Positions 46,001 to 58,200 of a stretch of 64,000 nt of DNA are shown here, in pieces (position 1 is the first letter of the stretch; every line of letters starts with the position of its first letter). This DNA comes from Tribonema minus. Its lineage: Eukaryota; Sar; Xanthophyceae; Tribonematales; Tribonemataceae. Where the stretch lies: assembly GCA_017506865.1 (NCBI GenBank), contig JAFCMP010000143.1, positions 108,641 through 172,640 of the forward strand. The letters run 5' to 3'. Below the pieces are notes generated by a model. The model searched no databases. It worked only from the letters and a program-made list of their open reading frames with translations, and was not told the origin of the DNA. The position numbers and the translations under genes were made by a program.

Positions 46001-48308
46001 TATGTACAGTCAGGGACGAGTATCTGCAGCTGCAACCGCTCGATCACATTCCCAACACACTGGCGCATCTGCGGCCGCAACCGCTCCGTCATATCTCCAA
46101 CACTGGTGGTTCTCTCACTTCAAGTCTACTCTTGTCAAACTTCAAGTTGCTCACTTCAAGTCACGGTGGATGACGGGCACGTCACGCGTGTGAAGGTACT
46201 CGAGGCCGCGCAGGATCTGGCGCGCCCAGCGCTTAATGACCTTCCAGCGGATCACCTCGACCTTGTTAATGAAGTCCTTGAGGGAGCCGTTGACGACGAT
46301 CTCGGTGACAAAGATGACCTGCGGGAGGGGGGTTGGGGGGAAGGGGGGGGGGCAATGGGGGGGGGGTTAAGGGGGGGGGGGGGTAAATAGGGGGGGGCAT
46401 GAGAGGCGTGCTTGATGTTGGTAGAGCCGTGTGAGACTCGCTGCACTCGCAAAGAAGCCCCGATCAAGCTGTCAGCGTCTCCCTTCCGTAATGGTGACAT
46501 AGTCCGCGTCACTCCATGTGTTCCGTCTCGACCGACACTCATGAGCAGCCGCCTAGATAAGCCATGCACATGTGCATACAGGTCTTCTGTTTCAACTTGA
46601 TGTGCGCTAGGCATCTGTAGATCGTACTGCAACTGATGCAGCAATTCATCACTAGCATCTATTTCACTTACAATCGTACGGCAACGAAGCCGGACTCGCT
46701 GAGCCATGTGGTGGTAGCCCACACCTTGTCCCAAACTTGAACTTCAACACCACACCCCTCATCAACGGCACCTGGTCCGTGGCCCAGCACCTGCTGCTAC
46801 CGCTGCCCTTCAATTAATCCAGCATGACCATTGTATTGAGGCAAGTTGAAGTTGAGGCACCGATGCGTTGGGCTCTATGTGAGATCGCCATCATGGCAAA
46901 TTTGGCAGCCTTAGCAGCTGCACGATAGGGTTTGCACATAAACCTATCAGGGTAAATGGAGGTTGAGCAAGGGGGCTTACTCTCTAGCGCGGCGAAGCTA
47001 GGGGACCAGACAAGGCTCCTGACACACGCTCCACCTGCTACGCTACTGCTCGGAGGTGAGGAAAGGAGAACGCTACAGATAGCTCGTGCTAAACAACCTG
47101 GAGCCTTCGTATCGCTGCACGATAGTTCAAAACCCGCTCACCACCTTCTATATTACGAGCATTCAAGAGCGCTGTCAGTAGCTGCTGAACCTCCTGTGTT
47201 GGGCAACAGCTGGAGCTGGCCTACTGGATACGTAGGACCTTCCCATACTGATCACCATGCCTCGAACGCTAAAAAGCTTGCACACAGAAGTCTTTTGACT
47301 ACAGTGGATATGATGGCACTGTTTGACTCATGGCCAATTACTGCAGCAGAGGCGACCACGGTTATTGGTGGAAGGCGCTTGTGGCTAACCACTCCTTGTC
47401 ACCTAGAGCTCTACGATCTTTTTATGCGTTTCCATTGGTTCTAGGTGGCGAGCGGAATGGGCTGGCCCGTGCAAGGTAAGGTTCGTGCCAGCCTCATTGT
47501 CACGGGAGCTGTGACTGCCAATAGTCGCCCCAATGCCTCGCATGCAGGGTGTATCACATGTTGACTTCTCACAGGGCCATGATCGCTGGTGATCTGTTGG
47601 GAAACTTAGTTGCAAGGGTCAGCAATGCAATTCCGTGCACGACGGCGCCGCTCCATGAGCTGGGGGAGGCGGGTGTCTGCGGCTGCGATTGTCTGTCGTT
47701 TAGAATACGTCACCGGACATTCATCCTGGGCATGAACGGATTCTAGCTAGCACCGATGTGGGTTCCTGCCTGCATCGTACCACTTCTTCGCAGTGCCTGA
47801 AAATGTGTTCGTTCGCAGGGGCTTCATACCGTATGTACGTACACTGTGCGGACACCGCGCGCGGCGCACCTGCTCCTTCTCCCTGTTGACCCAGCTCCCG
47901 TGGAACTGCACGAGGTTCTTGTGCTCCAGGTTCTGCAGGAGGCGCACCTCGTTCATGATGCGCTTCTTCTCGCCGCGCGGCAGCAGCGTGATGTTCACCG
48001 TGTTCCACGCCACCTCTATGCCCTCCGACGTGTCGTACGCGCGGTACACGTCCTTGTACTGCCCCGACCCCAGCTTCTCCTCGAAGCGCAGGTAGCGCCC
48101 CTGCGGGCTGATCTCCACGTGCGTGCGTCTGATGGGCAGCGGCGGGTCGCCCCAGGCGGCGCCGGCGCTGGCGCTGCCGTTGCTGTTGAAGGCCGCGGGA
48201 GAGGGGGAGGGAGCTGGAGGGCTGCCCGTGCCTGACCTGCCCGGCTCCCGCTGCTGCGGCTGCTGCTGCTGCTGTTGCGGCTCCCGCTGCTGCGGCTGCT
48301 GCTGCGGC

Positions 48309-48392
<84 letters not shown>

Positions 48393-48637
48393 GGTTGCTG
48401 CGGCGGCTGCTGCTGCTGTTGTTGTTGCGGCGACTGCTGCTGCTGCTGTTGTTGCTGCTGCTGCGGCTGCGGCTGCTGCTGCAGCTGCTGGTTTTGTGGC
48501 GGTGAGGGAGGCTCCGGTGTACCGTTCATCGCAGTACCTTCCTCTGGTGCCGGATCTGACTTTGGGTCGTCAGCGGCATCATTAGCAGATGATGCCATGA
48601 TTGCCGCAGGTGACTTGCTGGTGCCGGAAGGCAGCAC
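38792..48637 (-). CDS. WNK (with-no-lysine) protein kinase, ten exons, ~1356 aa
   Basis: WNK kinases are Ser/Thr kinases sensing chloride and osmotic state. Exons: 48637-47870, 46318-46155, 45473-45317, 44812-44729, 44417-44080, 43231-43151, 42706-41918, 41131-40827, 40611-39849, about 39412-38792. A polyQ-rich N-terminus precedes the kinase (from about residue 170). The nucleotide loop GSGQYKDVY carries Lys (about 195), while the usual beta-3 Lys is replaced by Asn in EVAWNTV: the WNK signature. Also seen are [41 protein letters not shown] and [16 protein letters not shown]. Exon 8 holds a PF2-like domain ([19 protein letters not shown]). The C-terminus is Gln/Pro- and Gly-rich, ending with a charged helix ([20 protein letters not shown]). 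In exon 5 the frame breaks within a G-rich run near 44215, as if one G were missing; phases agree only if it is restored. The start of exon 10 is uncertain. Confidence 0.92.
41292..41358 (-). repeat. Copy of the WNK exon 8 5' part in intron 7
   Basis: The minus-strand sequence reads [19 protein letters not shown], resembling the start of exon 8 ([15 protein letters not shown], then DTQATQ at about 41131-41050). It lies about 160 bp upstream of the true exon and has a nearby CAG that could mimic an acceptor. GC-rich low complexity contributes to the match, so homology is likely but not certain. Confidence 0.55.
45034..45170. repeat. Two-copy tandem repeat with CTTCAACTGTRAC core in WNK intron 3
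   Basis: CACTTCAACTGTGACCTACT (from about 45041) and CACTTCAACTGTAACTACCT (from about 45127) each continue to a GAAGTACCCCC tract. The period is about 87 bp. The first copy ends in a 20-base C run. Similar CTTCAA/TTGAAG strings occur in other introns. Confidence 0.7.
45181..45275 (-). repeat. Copy of the WNK exon 3 3' end plus donor (intron 3)
   Basis: The minus-strand sequence repeats ATGAGCGTCCTCGGCAC and then encodes [17 protein letters not shown] followed by GTGGGC. It mirrors the true exon 3 end, [17 protein letters not shown] followed by GTATGT (45317-45405). One inserted base separates the two halves. The copy sits about 130 bp downstream of the true exon end in transcript direction. 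Confidence 0.88.
46956..47444 (+). CDS. Unrecognised ORF (162 aa) inside WNK intron 1, opposite strand
   Basis: An uninterrupted frame of 162 residues ([20 protein letters not shown] onward) with balanced amino-acid composition, unlike the Ala/Gly/Arg-rich spurious frames nearby. It ends [15 protein letters not shown], which matches the dispersed peptide repeat seen at 34979, 35390 and 50285. I recognise no family. It could be the 3' part of a transposable-element gene or a captured host fragment. It lacks a signal peptide and membrane segments. Its location in an intron of a minus-strand gene and its shared C-terminus favour a mobile-element remnant. Confidence 0.4.
   Translation: MEVEQGGLLSSAAKLGDQTRLLTHAPPATLLLGGEERRTLQIARAKQPGAFVSLHDSSKPAHHLLYYEHSRALSVAAEPPVLGNSWSWPTGYVGPSHTDHHASNAKKLAHRSLLTTVDMMALFDSWPITAAEATTVIGGRRLWLTTPCHLELYDLFMRFHWF
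47398..47440 (+). repeat. Dispersed coding-like repeat, copy 3 ([13 protein letters not shown])
   Basis: It forms the end of the 162-residue open frame and shares CCTAGAGCTCTACG with copies 1 and 2. Confidence 0.7.
48240..48500 (-). repeat. CAG/CAA trinucleotide repeat encoding polyglutamine (WNK exon 1)
   Basis: Long CTG runs on the plus strand (the longest around 48310-48392) encode Gln tracts broken by Pro, Arg and Glu on the minus strand. The repeat stays in frame with the WNK open reading frame, so length changes would alter the protein by whole residues. Confidence 0.95.
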
Positions 48638-49229
48638 TCAAGCGGGGCGATCTACAAAGATACACCCCTATAGGTGCCTGCACGCTGCTGAATTTGCGGC
48701 AGCGTTGGTGATCCTAGAAGGTGTCGATGGGTCTCTCACCCAAGCACATGGTGAGGGAGTGCCAGGGTAGCCTAGCATCCAGCTGATGGCCTGACTGCCA
48801 CCAGAAGTCAGCCAGACAAAGGCTGCTGCCAGCTTGGCAATCTAGCAGTTCTGCCTTTTGAAGGACCGCTCAAAAATTCCGGAGGTGCCTCTCGGTTGGC
48901 CTCGACGTTGGAGGAAGGCTCCCAGCTGTGCCACTCCAGCAGCACGGCAGCCACGTCCTGCGAGTGCTGCCGCCAGCGTTTGCTGCGTGGCAGGCTCACC
49001 GCACCCTCACACTCTCTTCCTAGTTACCTCAACTTCTCATGGTCAACGTAACGGCTGGAGAACTCTCTTCTTGTGAATGGATCCACGATTCTTCGCTTGG
49101 AGTGCTGCAGTATGAGGCGGTCGGGCTGTGAGGGGGATGAAGTGCAGCTGCAGCTGTGGCGGCGGTTAAATATGACGCAGCCAGCAAATTGAGAGTCAGC
49201 AAGCACTCTGGGCTCATGCTGGTGGTCCC
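48638..49229. promoter_or_regulatory. Divergent upstream region of WNK and giant surface-protein genes
   Basis: About 590 bp lies between divergent start codons at 48637 (minus) and 49230 (plus). No open frame of note and no clear TATA box. The promoter role is inferred from gene orientation only. Confidence 0.45.
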
Positions 49230-52200
49230 ATGGCGGATCTTGCACGAAGCCATCTGCCACTCAGCCTATCATGGCGAGTGCTGGTGCTGTGTGCATTTCT
49301 GTGGCTGCTGGCAACCCCTGGTTATGCCACAAGAACAGGTCAGTGGCGCACTACATCGCAACACGAGCGCAAGTGCCTGGCAGCAGGGCAGCAAGGGTCC
49401 AAGAAAAGATATGCCGTAGGTGAAGTTTGGATCTGCTGGCTTGTTGCTGCTATCTAACAGCGCCATCGTCTTGCAGGCGCACACTAATGCACGTGTACGT
49501 CTGCGCAATGCCGCAATCACTGTTGCTGTTCACTCAAGTAGTTGCTTGCTTGCTCGTGCCCCGTGCTTGCATGAGCGCAGACGGCAGGAGCCTGCTCACA
49601 ACGCCAACAGCGTCCATCAGCGACCCCACCGCAGGCGCAGCCAACGTCGAATTCGCAATATCCTTCACACTGGAGAGTGCCCTTGACGCCGACGGCGCCA
49701 TCGCAGTAGGAATGCCGGCGGCCTACGCCATCCCCGCCGCCATCACCGCAACTTCAGCCGCACTAGACGGGACCCTCACCGCCACCGCCGACGCGCAGAC
49801 CGTCACAGTCACCCGCAGCGGCGCCGCCACCGCGGTGCCCGCATCCACCGCCGTTGCCCTCATGCTCGCGGGCTTCACCAACCCCCCCATCAGCGGTCCC
49901 ACCGGAAGCTTCACGCTGCTGGAGACACTTGACAGTCAGGGGGGCGTTATCGAAGCCGTTGCGGCGGGGAATCTGCCGGTAGGGCCCACGCTGGACCCCG
50001 GAGCGTTCTCGGACACGGCAGCGAGCGTGGCGCCGGCGACGGCGGGCGCGGAGGGCGCGGCGCTGACGCTGAGTTTTACGCTGGGGAACGCGCTTCCGGG
50101 GGACGGGCAGATTGTGGTGGGGCTGCCGGCGGAGCTGGCGGTTGAGGTGGGTGGCCAACCCTAACCCTAACCCTAATCTGGTTTTCATGCGGTTCAGAAG
50201 TGCAGGGTGGCGTCGTGCGCGGCATTTACAGCTCAGCTATGCGTGCTGAGGACGGGGCGCTTTGGGTGCAAAGCATTGTCGGGAACTTCATTAGGAGCAC
50301 ATACGATCTTTTGATTCGTTTCCATTACTGGCGGCAATGTGTCACGCCAAATCAAAGTCCGTATGAAGTGTGCCGACTGCCGCTGAAGCTCAGACTTGAG
50401 GCGGCAGCATAAAACGAGGTTCATTGAGGCAGATTGGGATCTGTGTGCCTTCCAGCGGGTTTATATCATATCTGTGTCATAGGCAAGTACTTGAAACTAC
50501 TTGTACCTCGAGTAACCGATGGAATGCTGCAATCGGACCGTAGTCAACGCGGTGAAGCGTGATGGTGCAATACACTGGTTTGCAGTAAATCCTACACCAA
50601 CACTTCAAGCTCAACAAGCTATGGCCATGAATATTCAAAGGCGGCGCAAGTGGGACTGGTCGCCCATTCCTGCATGCAACTTAGCAGCACAGCATGCAAG
50701 GGTCCGGCTTCATCGGTCTGCACGTGCAATATTGCAGCGGTGAAATGAGGTACGTCATCGGCTTTATATGAAACTGCAGCAGTGGACACGCCTGTAAAGG
50801 GCATCTGCTTGGCTACTTGGCAGTGACACGATGTCAGGCAGAGGGTATTGTAGCCAGTCTGGGCTGGTTCTGACAATACGTGTGGAAGCAGACCCACTTG
50901 AACAGCACACAAAGTCGCTGCCTGGGGTCTGCTGCTGCAGAGCCATGTTACTGCTGCATAGCGCAGCAGAGCGACTGACAGCAGCTATGACAGCTGCATG
51001 AAGTCACTGCTGCCCACCACCAGGCGAATGCTTTGGCGGGCAATTCCACAAGTGCGCTGACAGTTCACGTGGAGGGTGAGGGTGACTCGCCTGTTCGCAC
51101 CGGAGCGGCTGCTCAACAACATAGTGTGAACGTGCTGTAAGTGTTCGCACCGCAACGGTTGCTAAACAACCAAATGTGAATGATTGCTGCCTGTGAATCA
51201 TTTATCCTTTGAAGTTTAGGCATAATCTTTCTCCTAATGATCACCATTTGATGCAGACAAATCGTGAATGGGGGGCTGAAAGCAAGGGGACGAGAGTTTC
51301 AGTCTAGAGTAATACATACCCTAGAGCTAGGGTTACAGATTGCGCATTGGCAAGACTCAAAGAAATGTAACCAAATGTTAAATCTGAAGATGACGCAAAT
51401 CGTTTGTCGATGGCGATGTCGCTGTAACAAAGCGCCATTGTGCAACGTACGCTCAGCCAGCAGTGTACGCGAAAGTGTCGTCAGATCTTGCAGGCAAGCC
51501 GTGTCGTGGCAGCATGCGGGCTGGCACGGACGTAGTGCTGGCATGGGTCTCTGTGTCAGCTTGGGGAGCTGTGCCCGCTTTAGCGCCTTCCTGTGGGGCC
51601 AAAACCCACATAGAAGTACGTGTTTTGAAAGTAATGCACAGCGAGGAAAGCAGGGATTCCTGTTGGTGTACGTGTCCCTGCAACTGTTGATGGAATGGCC
51701 GTCAAAACAGTTTACGTGGCCCTACATAGCAGCACCATGTCTGGAAAAGAGTCACCCACACCTGCATTTGGCAGTCAGAGCGCAGGGTGACATGCATACT
51801 CTACTTCAAGTACTTGAGGTACTGCATTTGCCAGTTTTTACAAATCCATTCCACTGTCAGATGTAATTGCCTCACCCCCTTTTGGAATGCACTGCCACCG
51901 CTCTACTTCAAGTACTTGAAGTACTTCATTCGCCAGTTTGGCACGAACCATGCAACTGTCAAATGTACTCGCCCCACATTTCTTGCAATGCACACTGCTT
52001 TAGACCACAACAAGTTGTTAACGACAAGCCAGTACATAGGGACACGTGCAGCAAGCACACATTTGAGTGCCACTCTCGTGAGTAAGCCAAAGCACTTGCC
52101 ATGCGTGCCACGATCGATAGCACAACAGACTGTGATCAGGCCGCGCTCACGCGACACCGTCTCTTCACACCGCGCAGCTGGCCTTTGAAGTGGGCAGTCA

Positions 52201-55200
52201 GCACAGTACCCTCACCCTTCGTCACGATGCAGCGGCGCCACTGCGTACACGAGATGGAGCAACTTGCGGCCGCTGAGCACTGACACTTCTGATTGACGCA
52301 TGCCAAAACTACTTTGGATTGAATACTTCCACTTATCGGAGTACCTCAATGTACATGAGTCATTGCACCTGCGCAACCTCACTACTTGTCTCCACGTTAC
52401 GCGCCGCGCCCCCTGCGCGCTGCTCCAGGCCGGCATCGCCGCGTCCAGCGGCGCCATCGACGGCGCCCTGACCGCAACTTCAACTGCGACTCACACGGTA
52501 ACAGTCACGCGAACCCCCAGCTCAGGGGCCACGCTCGTCCCCGCCGGCACCGCCGTAGACCTCGTCTTAACAGGCATCACGAACCCCGCGGTATCGGGCG
52601 AAACCTCCGCCTTTACTTCACTGTGGACGACGGACGCCACGGGCGCGTATGCGATAGACGAGGCGTCATCGCTCCATAATGCGGCGCAGCTGCCGCGCGG
52701 CCTGGACATCGCGCCCGGTGTCCTCGCGTCCCCCGCGCCCATCGTCGCGGCGTTCGACACGACGGCGGGGGCGGCCGCGCTCGCGCTGAGCGTCGCCTTC
52801 ACGACGCGCAACGCGTGGGGCGCCGCCGACGCGCTGCGCATCGCATTCCCTGCCGCCGTGGCGCTGGACGCTAGCGCGGCGGCGCTCGCAGTGACGGCGC
52901 AGTCGTGCGACGGCGCGATGGCGGCAACGGCAGCAGGCGGCGTGCTGACGCTGACGCGCTCCGGCGGCACCGCCGTCGCAGCCGGCGCCGCCGTCTCCTT
53001 CACCGTCGCCGGCGGCGCCGCCAACCCCGGCGTCAGCGGCGCGACGGGCGCGTTCGCGGCGTTCGAGACCGTCGCCGCCGCCAGCGGCCGCGTCATCGAC
53101 GCCGCGCCCACGGGGACAGTGCTCGGCTGGACTGTCACAGCGGCCGGCTACGCTGCGCCCGCGCCGTCCGTGACGCTGTCGAACTACGCCGCCGGCGCGG
53201 CCAGCGCGGCGACGCTCAGCTTCACGCCGGCGCTGCCGCTGCCCGCCGACGGCAGGGTCGTGGTGGCATTTCCAGCGGGCTTTACCGTGCCTTCCGCACT
53301 GACCGTGACCGCTGCCGCGGGGCTGGCGGCGGGCGAGGCGCTCACGGCCGCGCTGGACGCGAGCGGCGTTGGCGGCCTGGTGGTGACCATGACGAGGGGC
53401 GGAGGGGGCGGCGCCAGCGCAGGCGCCATCACGCTCACCGTGGCAGGGCTCAGCAACCCCGCGGTCTCTGGCGCCACGGCCGCGTTCGCGTACCTGGAAA
53501 CGCAGACAACGGGCGGCGCAGCCATCTGCAGCGTCGCGTCCGTGCCCGGCGGCGTCGCGATCACCGTGGCGTCGCTGCCGGGCCTGCCGACCGTCACGCC
53601 ATCAAGCACCATCGCCGGCGCGGCAGGGCTGTCGATGATGGTGGCGTTCGCGACGAACAACGCGTGGGCCAGCGGCGCGGCGCTCGTCATACATTTCCCC
53701 GCTGCCGTGACTGTGGGCCCGAGCGCGGCGCTGTCGCTGGTGGCGCCCTCCTTCGACGGCGCCGCAACCGTCGCGTGCGCCGGCAGCAAGGTCACCGTGA
53801 CGCGCACCAGCGGCACAGACGTCGCCGGCAGCGGCGCCGCCGTCTCCTTCACTCTTGTTGGCGGCTTCACGAACCCCAGCGTCGCCAGCGCCACGGGCGG
53901 CTTCGGCGCGTTCAAGCTTGTCTCTGCAGACAACCTGGACATCGACGTTGCCGCTGAGGCGCCGGCGGGGTGGACGGTCACAGCTGCGGGCTTCACAGCG
54001 CCGGCGCCCTCTGTCGCGCTGTCCAGCTACGCGGCGGGCGCGGCGGCGACGGCGACGCTGACCTTCACGCCCGCGCTGCCGCTGCCCGCCGACGGCAGAG
54101 TCGTCATGGCGCTGCCGCCGGGCTTCGCGGCGGCGGCGCTCACGGTGCGCGCCGCCGCGGGGCTGGCGGCGGACGAGGCGCTCACGGCCACGCTGGACGC
54201 AAGCGGCGTTGGCGGCGGCGGCGGCCTGGTGGCGACACTGACGCGCGGCGGCACAGGCGGCGCCAGCTCCGGCGCCGTCGTCCTCACCATAGCAGGGCTC
54301 AGCAACCCCACCGTGTCGGGCGTCACGGCGCCCTTCGGCTCTCTGACCACGCAGACGGCGAACGGCGGCACCATGTGCGCCGCCGCAGCGGCGCCCGCGT
54401 CTGTCACCATCGTGCCAGGGCGTTTTCCCGCCGTGCCGATCTTGGCCGTGTCCGCGACCACCGCGGGCGCGACGGGCCTCTCCGTGACGGTGACGCTCGC
54501 GACCAACAACGCGTGGGCCAGCGGCGCGTCGCTCTTGCTGCAGTTCCCGACGAGCGTCGCCGTGGGCGCGAGCGCGGCGCTGTCGCTGGCGGCGCGCTCC
54601 TTCGACGGCGCCGCCGCCGTCGCCTCCGCGGGTAGCACCGTCACCGTGACGCGCACCAGCGGCACGCCCGTCGCCGCCGCCGGCAGCACCGTCACCCTCA
54701 CCCTCGACGGCGGCTTCGCCAACCCCAGCTTTGCAGGTGCCACGGGCGCGCTGCCCGCATTCAAGCTCGTCTCCGCCGGCGGCGCCGACATCGACGCGGC
54801 GCCCGCCGACGCGCTGCCAGCGGGGTGGAGCGTCGCCGCCGCCGGCTTCGCGCAGCCCGCGCCCTCCGTCACCCTTTCCGACTACGCCGCCGGCGCGGCC
54901 GGCACGGCGACACTCACCTTCACGCCGGCGCTGGCACTGCCCGCTGACGGCAGGGTCGTGGTGACGTTTCCCCCGGGCTTTACGGCGAGCGCGCTCACGG
55001 CGCGCGGCGCCGCGGGACTGGCGGCGGGGGAAACGCTCAGCAGCGCGCTGAGCACTGTGGATGGGGCCCTGGTGGCGACGCTGACGCGCGGCGGCGCGGG
55101 CGGCGCCAGCTCCGGCGCCATTGTGATCACCATTGCAGGGCTCGTCAATCCCGCCGTGTCGGGCGCGACCGCCGCGTTCGGCTCGCTCGTCACGCAGACA

Positions 55201-58200
55201 GCGAGCGGCGACGTGATGTGCAGCGCCGCGTCCGCGCCGGCAGCAGTCACCGTCGTCGCCGGCAGCCTGCCGGGCGTGCCGACCGTCACGCCATCAAGCA
55301 CCGTCGCAGGCGCTGCAAACCTCTCCGTGACTGTCGCGTTCACCACCAACAACGCGTGGGCCAGCGGCTCCGCGCTCGTGCTCGAGTTCCCCGCCAGCGT
55401 GACTGTCGGCGCCGCCGCGGCGCTGTCGCTGTCTGCGCCGTCATTCGACGGCGCGGCAAGCGTGTCGGCGAGCGGCCGCCGCGTCACCGTGCGGCGCACG
55501 AGCGGCAGCGCTGTTGCCGGCGGCGGCGCCGCCGTCTCTTTCACGCTCGTCGGCGGCTTCGCGAACCCCAGCGCGGCGAGCGCAACGGGCACGCTCGTCT
55601 ACTTTGCGCTCGTGTCCTCGAGCGACGCCGTCATCGACGTCGCCGCCGCGGCGCCGCCCGGCTGGACTGTTACGGCGGCAGGCTACGCGGCGCCCGCGCC
55701 CTCTGTCACCCTCTCCGTCTATGCAGCCGGCGCGGCCAGCACGGCGACGCTCAGCTTCACGCCGGCGGTGCCGCTGCCTGCAGACGGCAGGGTGGTGATG
55801 GCGTTCCCCAGGGGCTTTACGTTGCCTTCCGCGCTGAGCGTAACTGCCGCTTCGGGGCTAGCGGCGGGCGAGGCCCTCGCCGCCAGTCTGAGCACTGTGG
55901 ACGGGGCACTGGTGGCGGCGCTGTCGCGCGCGGGGGCGGGCGCCGCAAGCTCCGGCGCCATCTCCCTCGTCATTGCAGGCCTCGCCAACCCCGCCGTGTC
56001 GGGTGCCACGGCCGCGTTCGGCTCGCTCGTCACGCAGACGGCGGGCGGCGACGTCATGTGCAGCGCCCTGTCCACACCGGCGGCAGTCGCCATCGTCGCC
56101 GGCAGCCTGCCGGGCGTGCCGACCGTCACGCCGTCGAGCGCCGTCGCCGGCGCGTCCGGCCTGTCCCTGGCGGTCGCGTTCGCGACCAACAACGCGTGGG
56201 GCAGCGGCGCGGCGCTCGTGCTGCAGCTGCCCGCCGGCGTCGCCGTGGGCGCGAGCGCGGCGCTGTCGCTGGTGGCACCCTCCTTTGACGGCGCCGCCGC
56301 CGTCTCCTCCAGCGGCAGCACGGTCACCGTGAGGCGCACGAGCGGCAGCGCCGTGGCCGGCGGCGGCGCCGCCGTGTCCTTCACGCTCAGCGGCGGCTTC
56401 AAGAACCCCGGCGTCGCCGGCGCCACGGGCGCGCTGCCCGTCTTCAAGCTCGTATCCGCGGACAACCTGGACATCGACACGGCGGCCGCGGCGGCGCTGC
56501 CGTCAGGGTGGACAGTACTGCCCGGCGCGTTCGGCGCGACGCCGGCCGTCACGCTGAGCAGCGCCGTCGCCGCCGCGACGCTCGTCGACGTCACAATCGC
56601 GCTCGTCCTCGGCAACGCGCTGCCGGTGGACGGAGTTGTGGCGTTAACATTCCCAGCGGGCTTCGCGCTCGGCGGCATCGCGTCCGCGCCGGCGCGCGCC
56701 GCGGGCCTCGACGGCAGCATGACGGTCACGCACTCCGGCCAGACGGTGCGCGTGGCGCGCGCAGGCGACGGCAGCGCGGCGGCGGCCGGCGCCGCCGTCT
56801 CCGTCACGGTCGCGGGCGTCGCCAACCCCGCCGCGACGGGGGCCACCGGCGCGTTCGCCGCCGTCACGACGCTGACCGCCGCCGGCGCCGCCATCGACGA
56901 CGCGGCGGCGCACGCGCAGCTGCCGCCGGGCGTGACGCTCACGCCCGCGTCGTTCGCGTCCCCGGCGCCGGCCGTCGCGCTCGACAGCGCGGTCGCCGGC
57001 GCGACGGGGGTGGTCGCGACGCTGACCTTCACGCCCGCGATCGCGCTGCCTGCGGGCGGCAGCGTGGTGGTGACGTTTCCCGCGGGCTTTGCCGCCGCCG
57101 CGCTGACGGCGACGTTGACTGCGGGCGTCGGCGCGGCAGAAACCCTCGCAGCAGCGCTCGTCACCGGCGACGACGGGGCCCTGACGGTTACGGCCACGCG
57201 CCCCGGCAGCGGCGCGGCGTCCAGCGGCACGCTGACGCTCGTGCTCGCGGGGCTCAGCAACCCCGGCGTGTCGGGCGCGACGGGCGCGTTCCGGTTGCTG
57301 CGCACGCGCGACGGCGCCGGCGCGACGCTGTGCGAGGCGGCGGCGGGCGGCGCCAACGCGCTGGCCACGCCTGCGTCCGTCGCGATCGCCGCGGCGCCGT
57401 TCGCCGCGGCGGCGCTCGCGCTGTCGCCGCTCACCGTCGGCGCGACGGCCAGCGCCGCCGTCTCGCTGACGCTCGCGGCGCCGCTGCCCGCGGGCGGCGC
57501 CGTGTGGATCGCGTTCCCCGCGCAGTTCGCGGCGGGGCTCAACGCGCTCGCCGCCGCGGCGGTGGCGCCGTATCCCGCCGAGGTGCTGAGCGCCGCCGCC
57601 ACCGCCGCCGGCGGCTCCGTGGTCGCCGTCTCCGGCTGGGCCGTCCCGTACCCCTCCGGCACGGTGCTCAGCTTCACGGTGACGGGCATCGTCAACCCGC
57701 CCGTCGTCGCCGCCGTCACGTTCCCCTACGTGCAGACGCTGCGCGCGGCAGCGGGCGGCGCCGCCATCGCGTACCGCGCCGCGTTCGCGACTGTGGCGCT
57801 GTCGGGCGCCGGCGTCACGCTGTCGCGCGCGTCGCTGGCGGTGACGGAGGGCAACGCCGCCGGCGCGGCGTACACGATCGTGCTCGCCGCGGCGCCCGCG
57901 GCGGCAGTGACGGTGACGGTGACGGCTGCGACGGCGGCGGTGGTGACCGTCGCGCCGTCGGCGGTCACTTTTTCCATGTCCACATGGGCCACGCCGCAAA
58001 CGGTGAGGGTCGTGGCGGTCGACGACGCGGCGGTGCAGGCGACGACGGCGGTGGCGCTCGTGCACGCGGTCACCAGCGCGGACGCCGCGTACGCCGCCGC
58101 CGGCGCCGCCGCGTGGCTGCCGTCCGACACAATCATCGCGTACAAGTACGACAATGACGACAACGTCGTCGCTCTGTCGACGGCGGACATCTACATCGAC

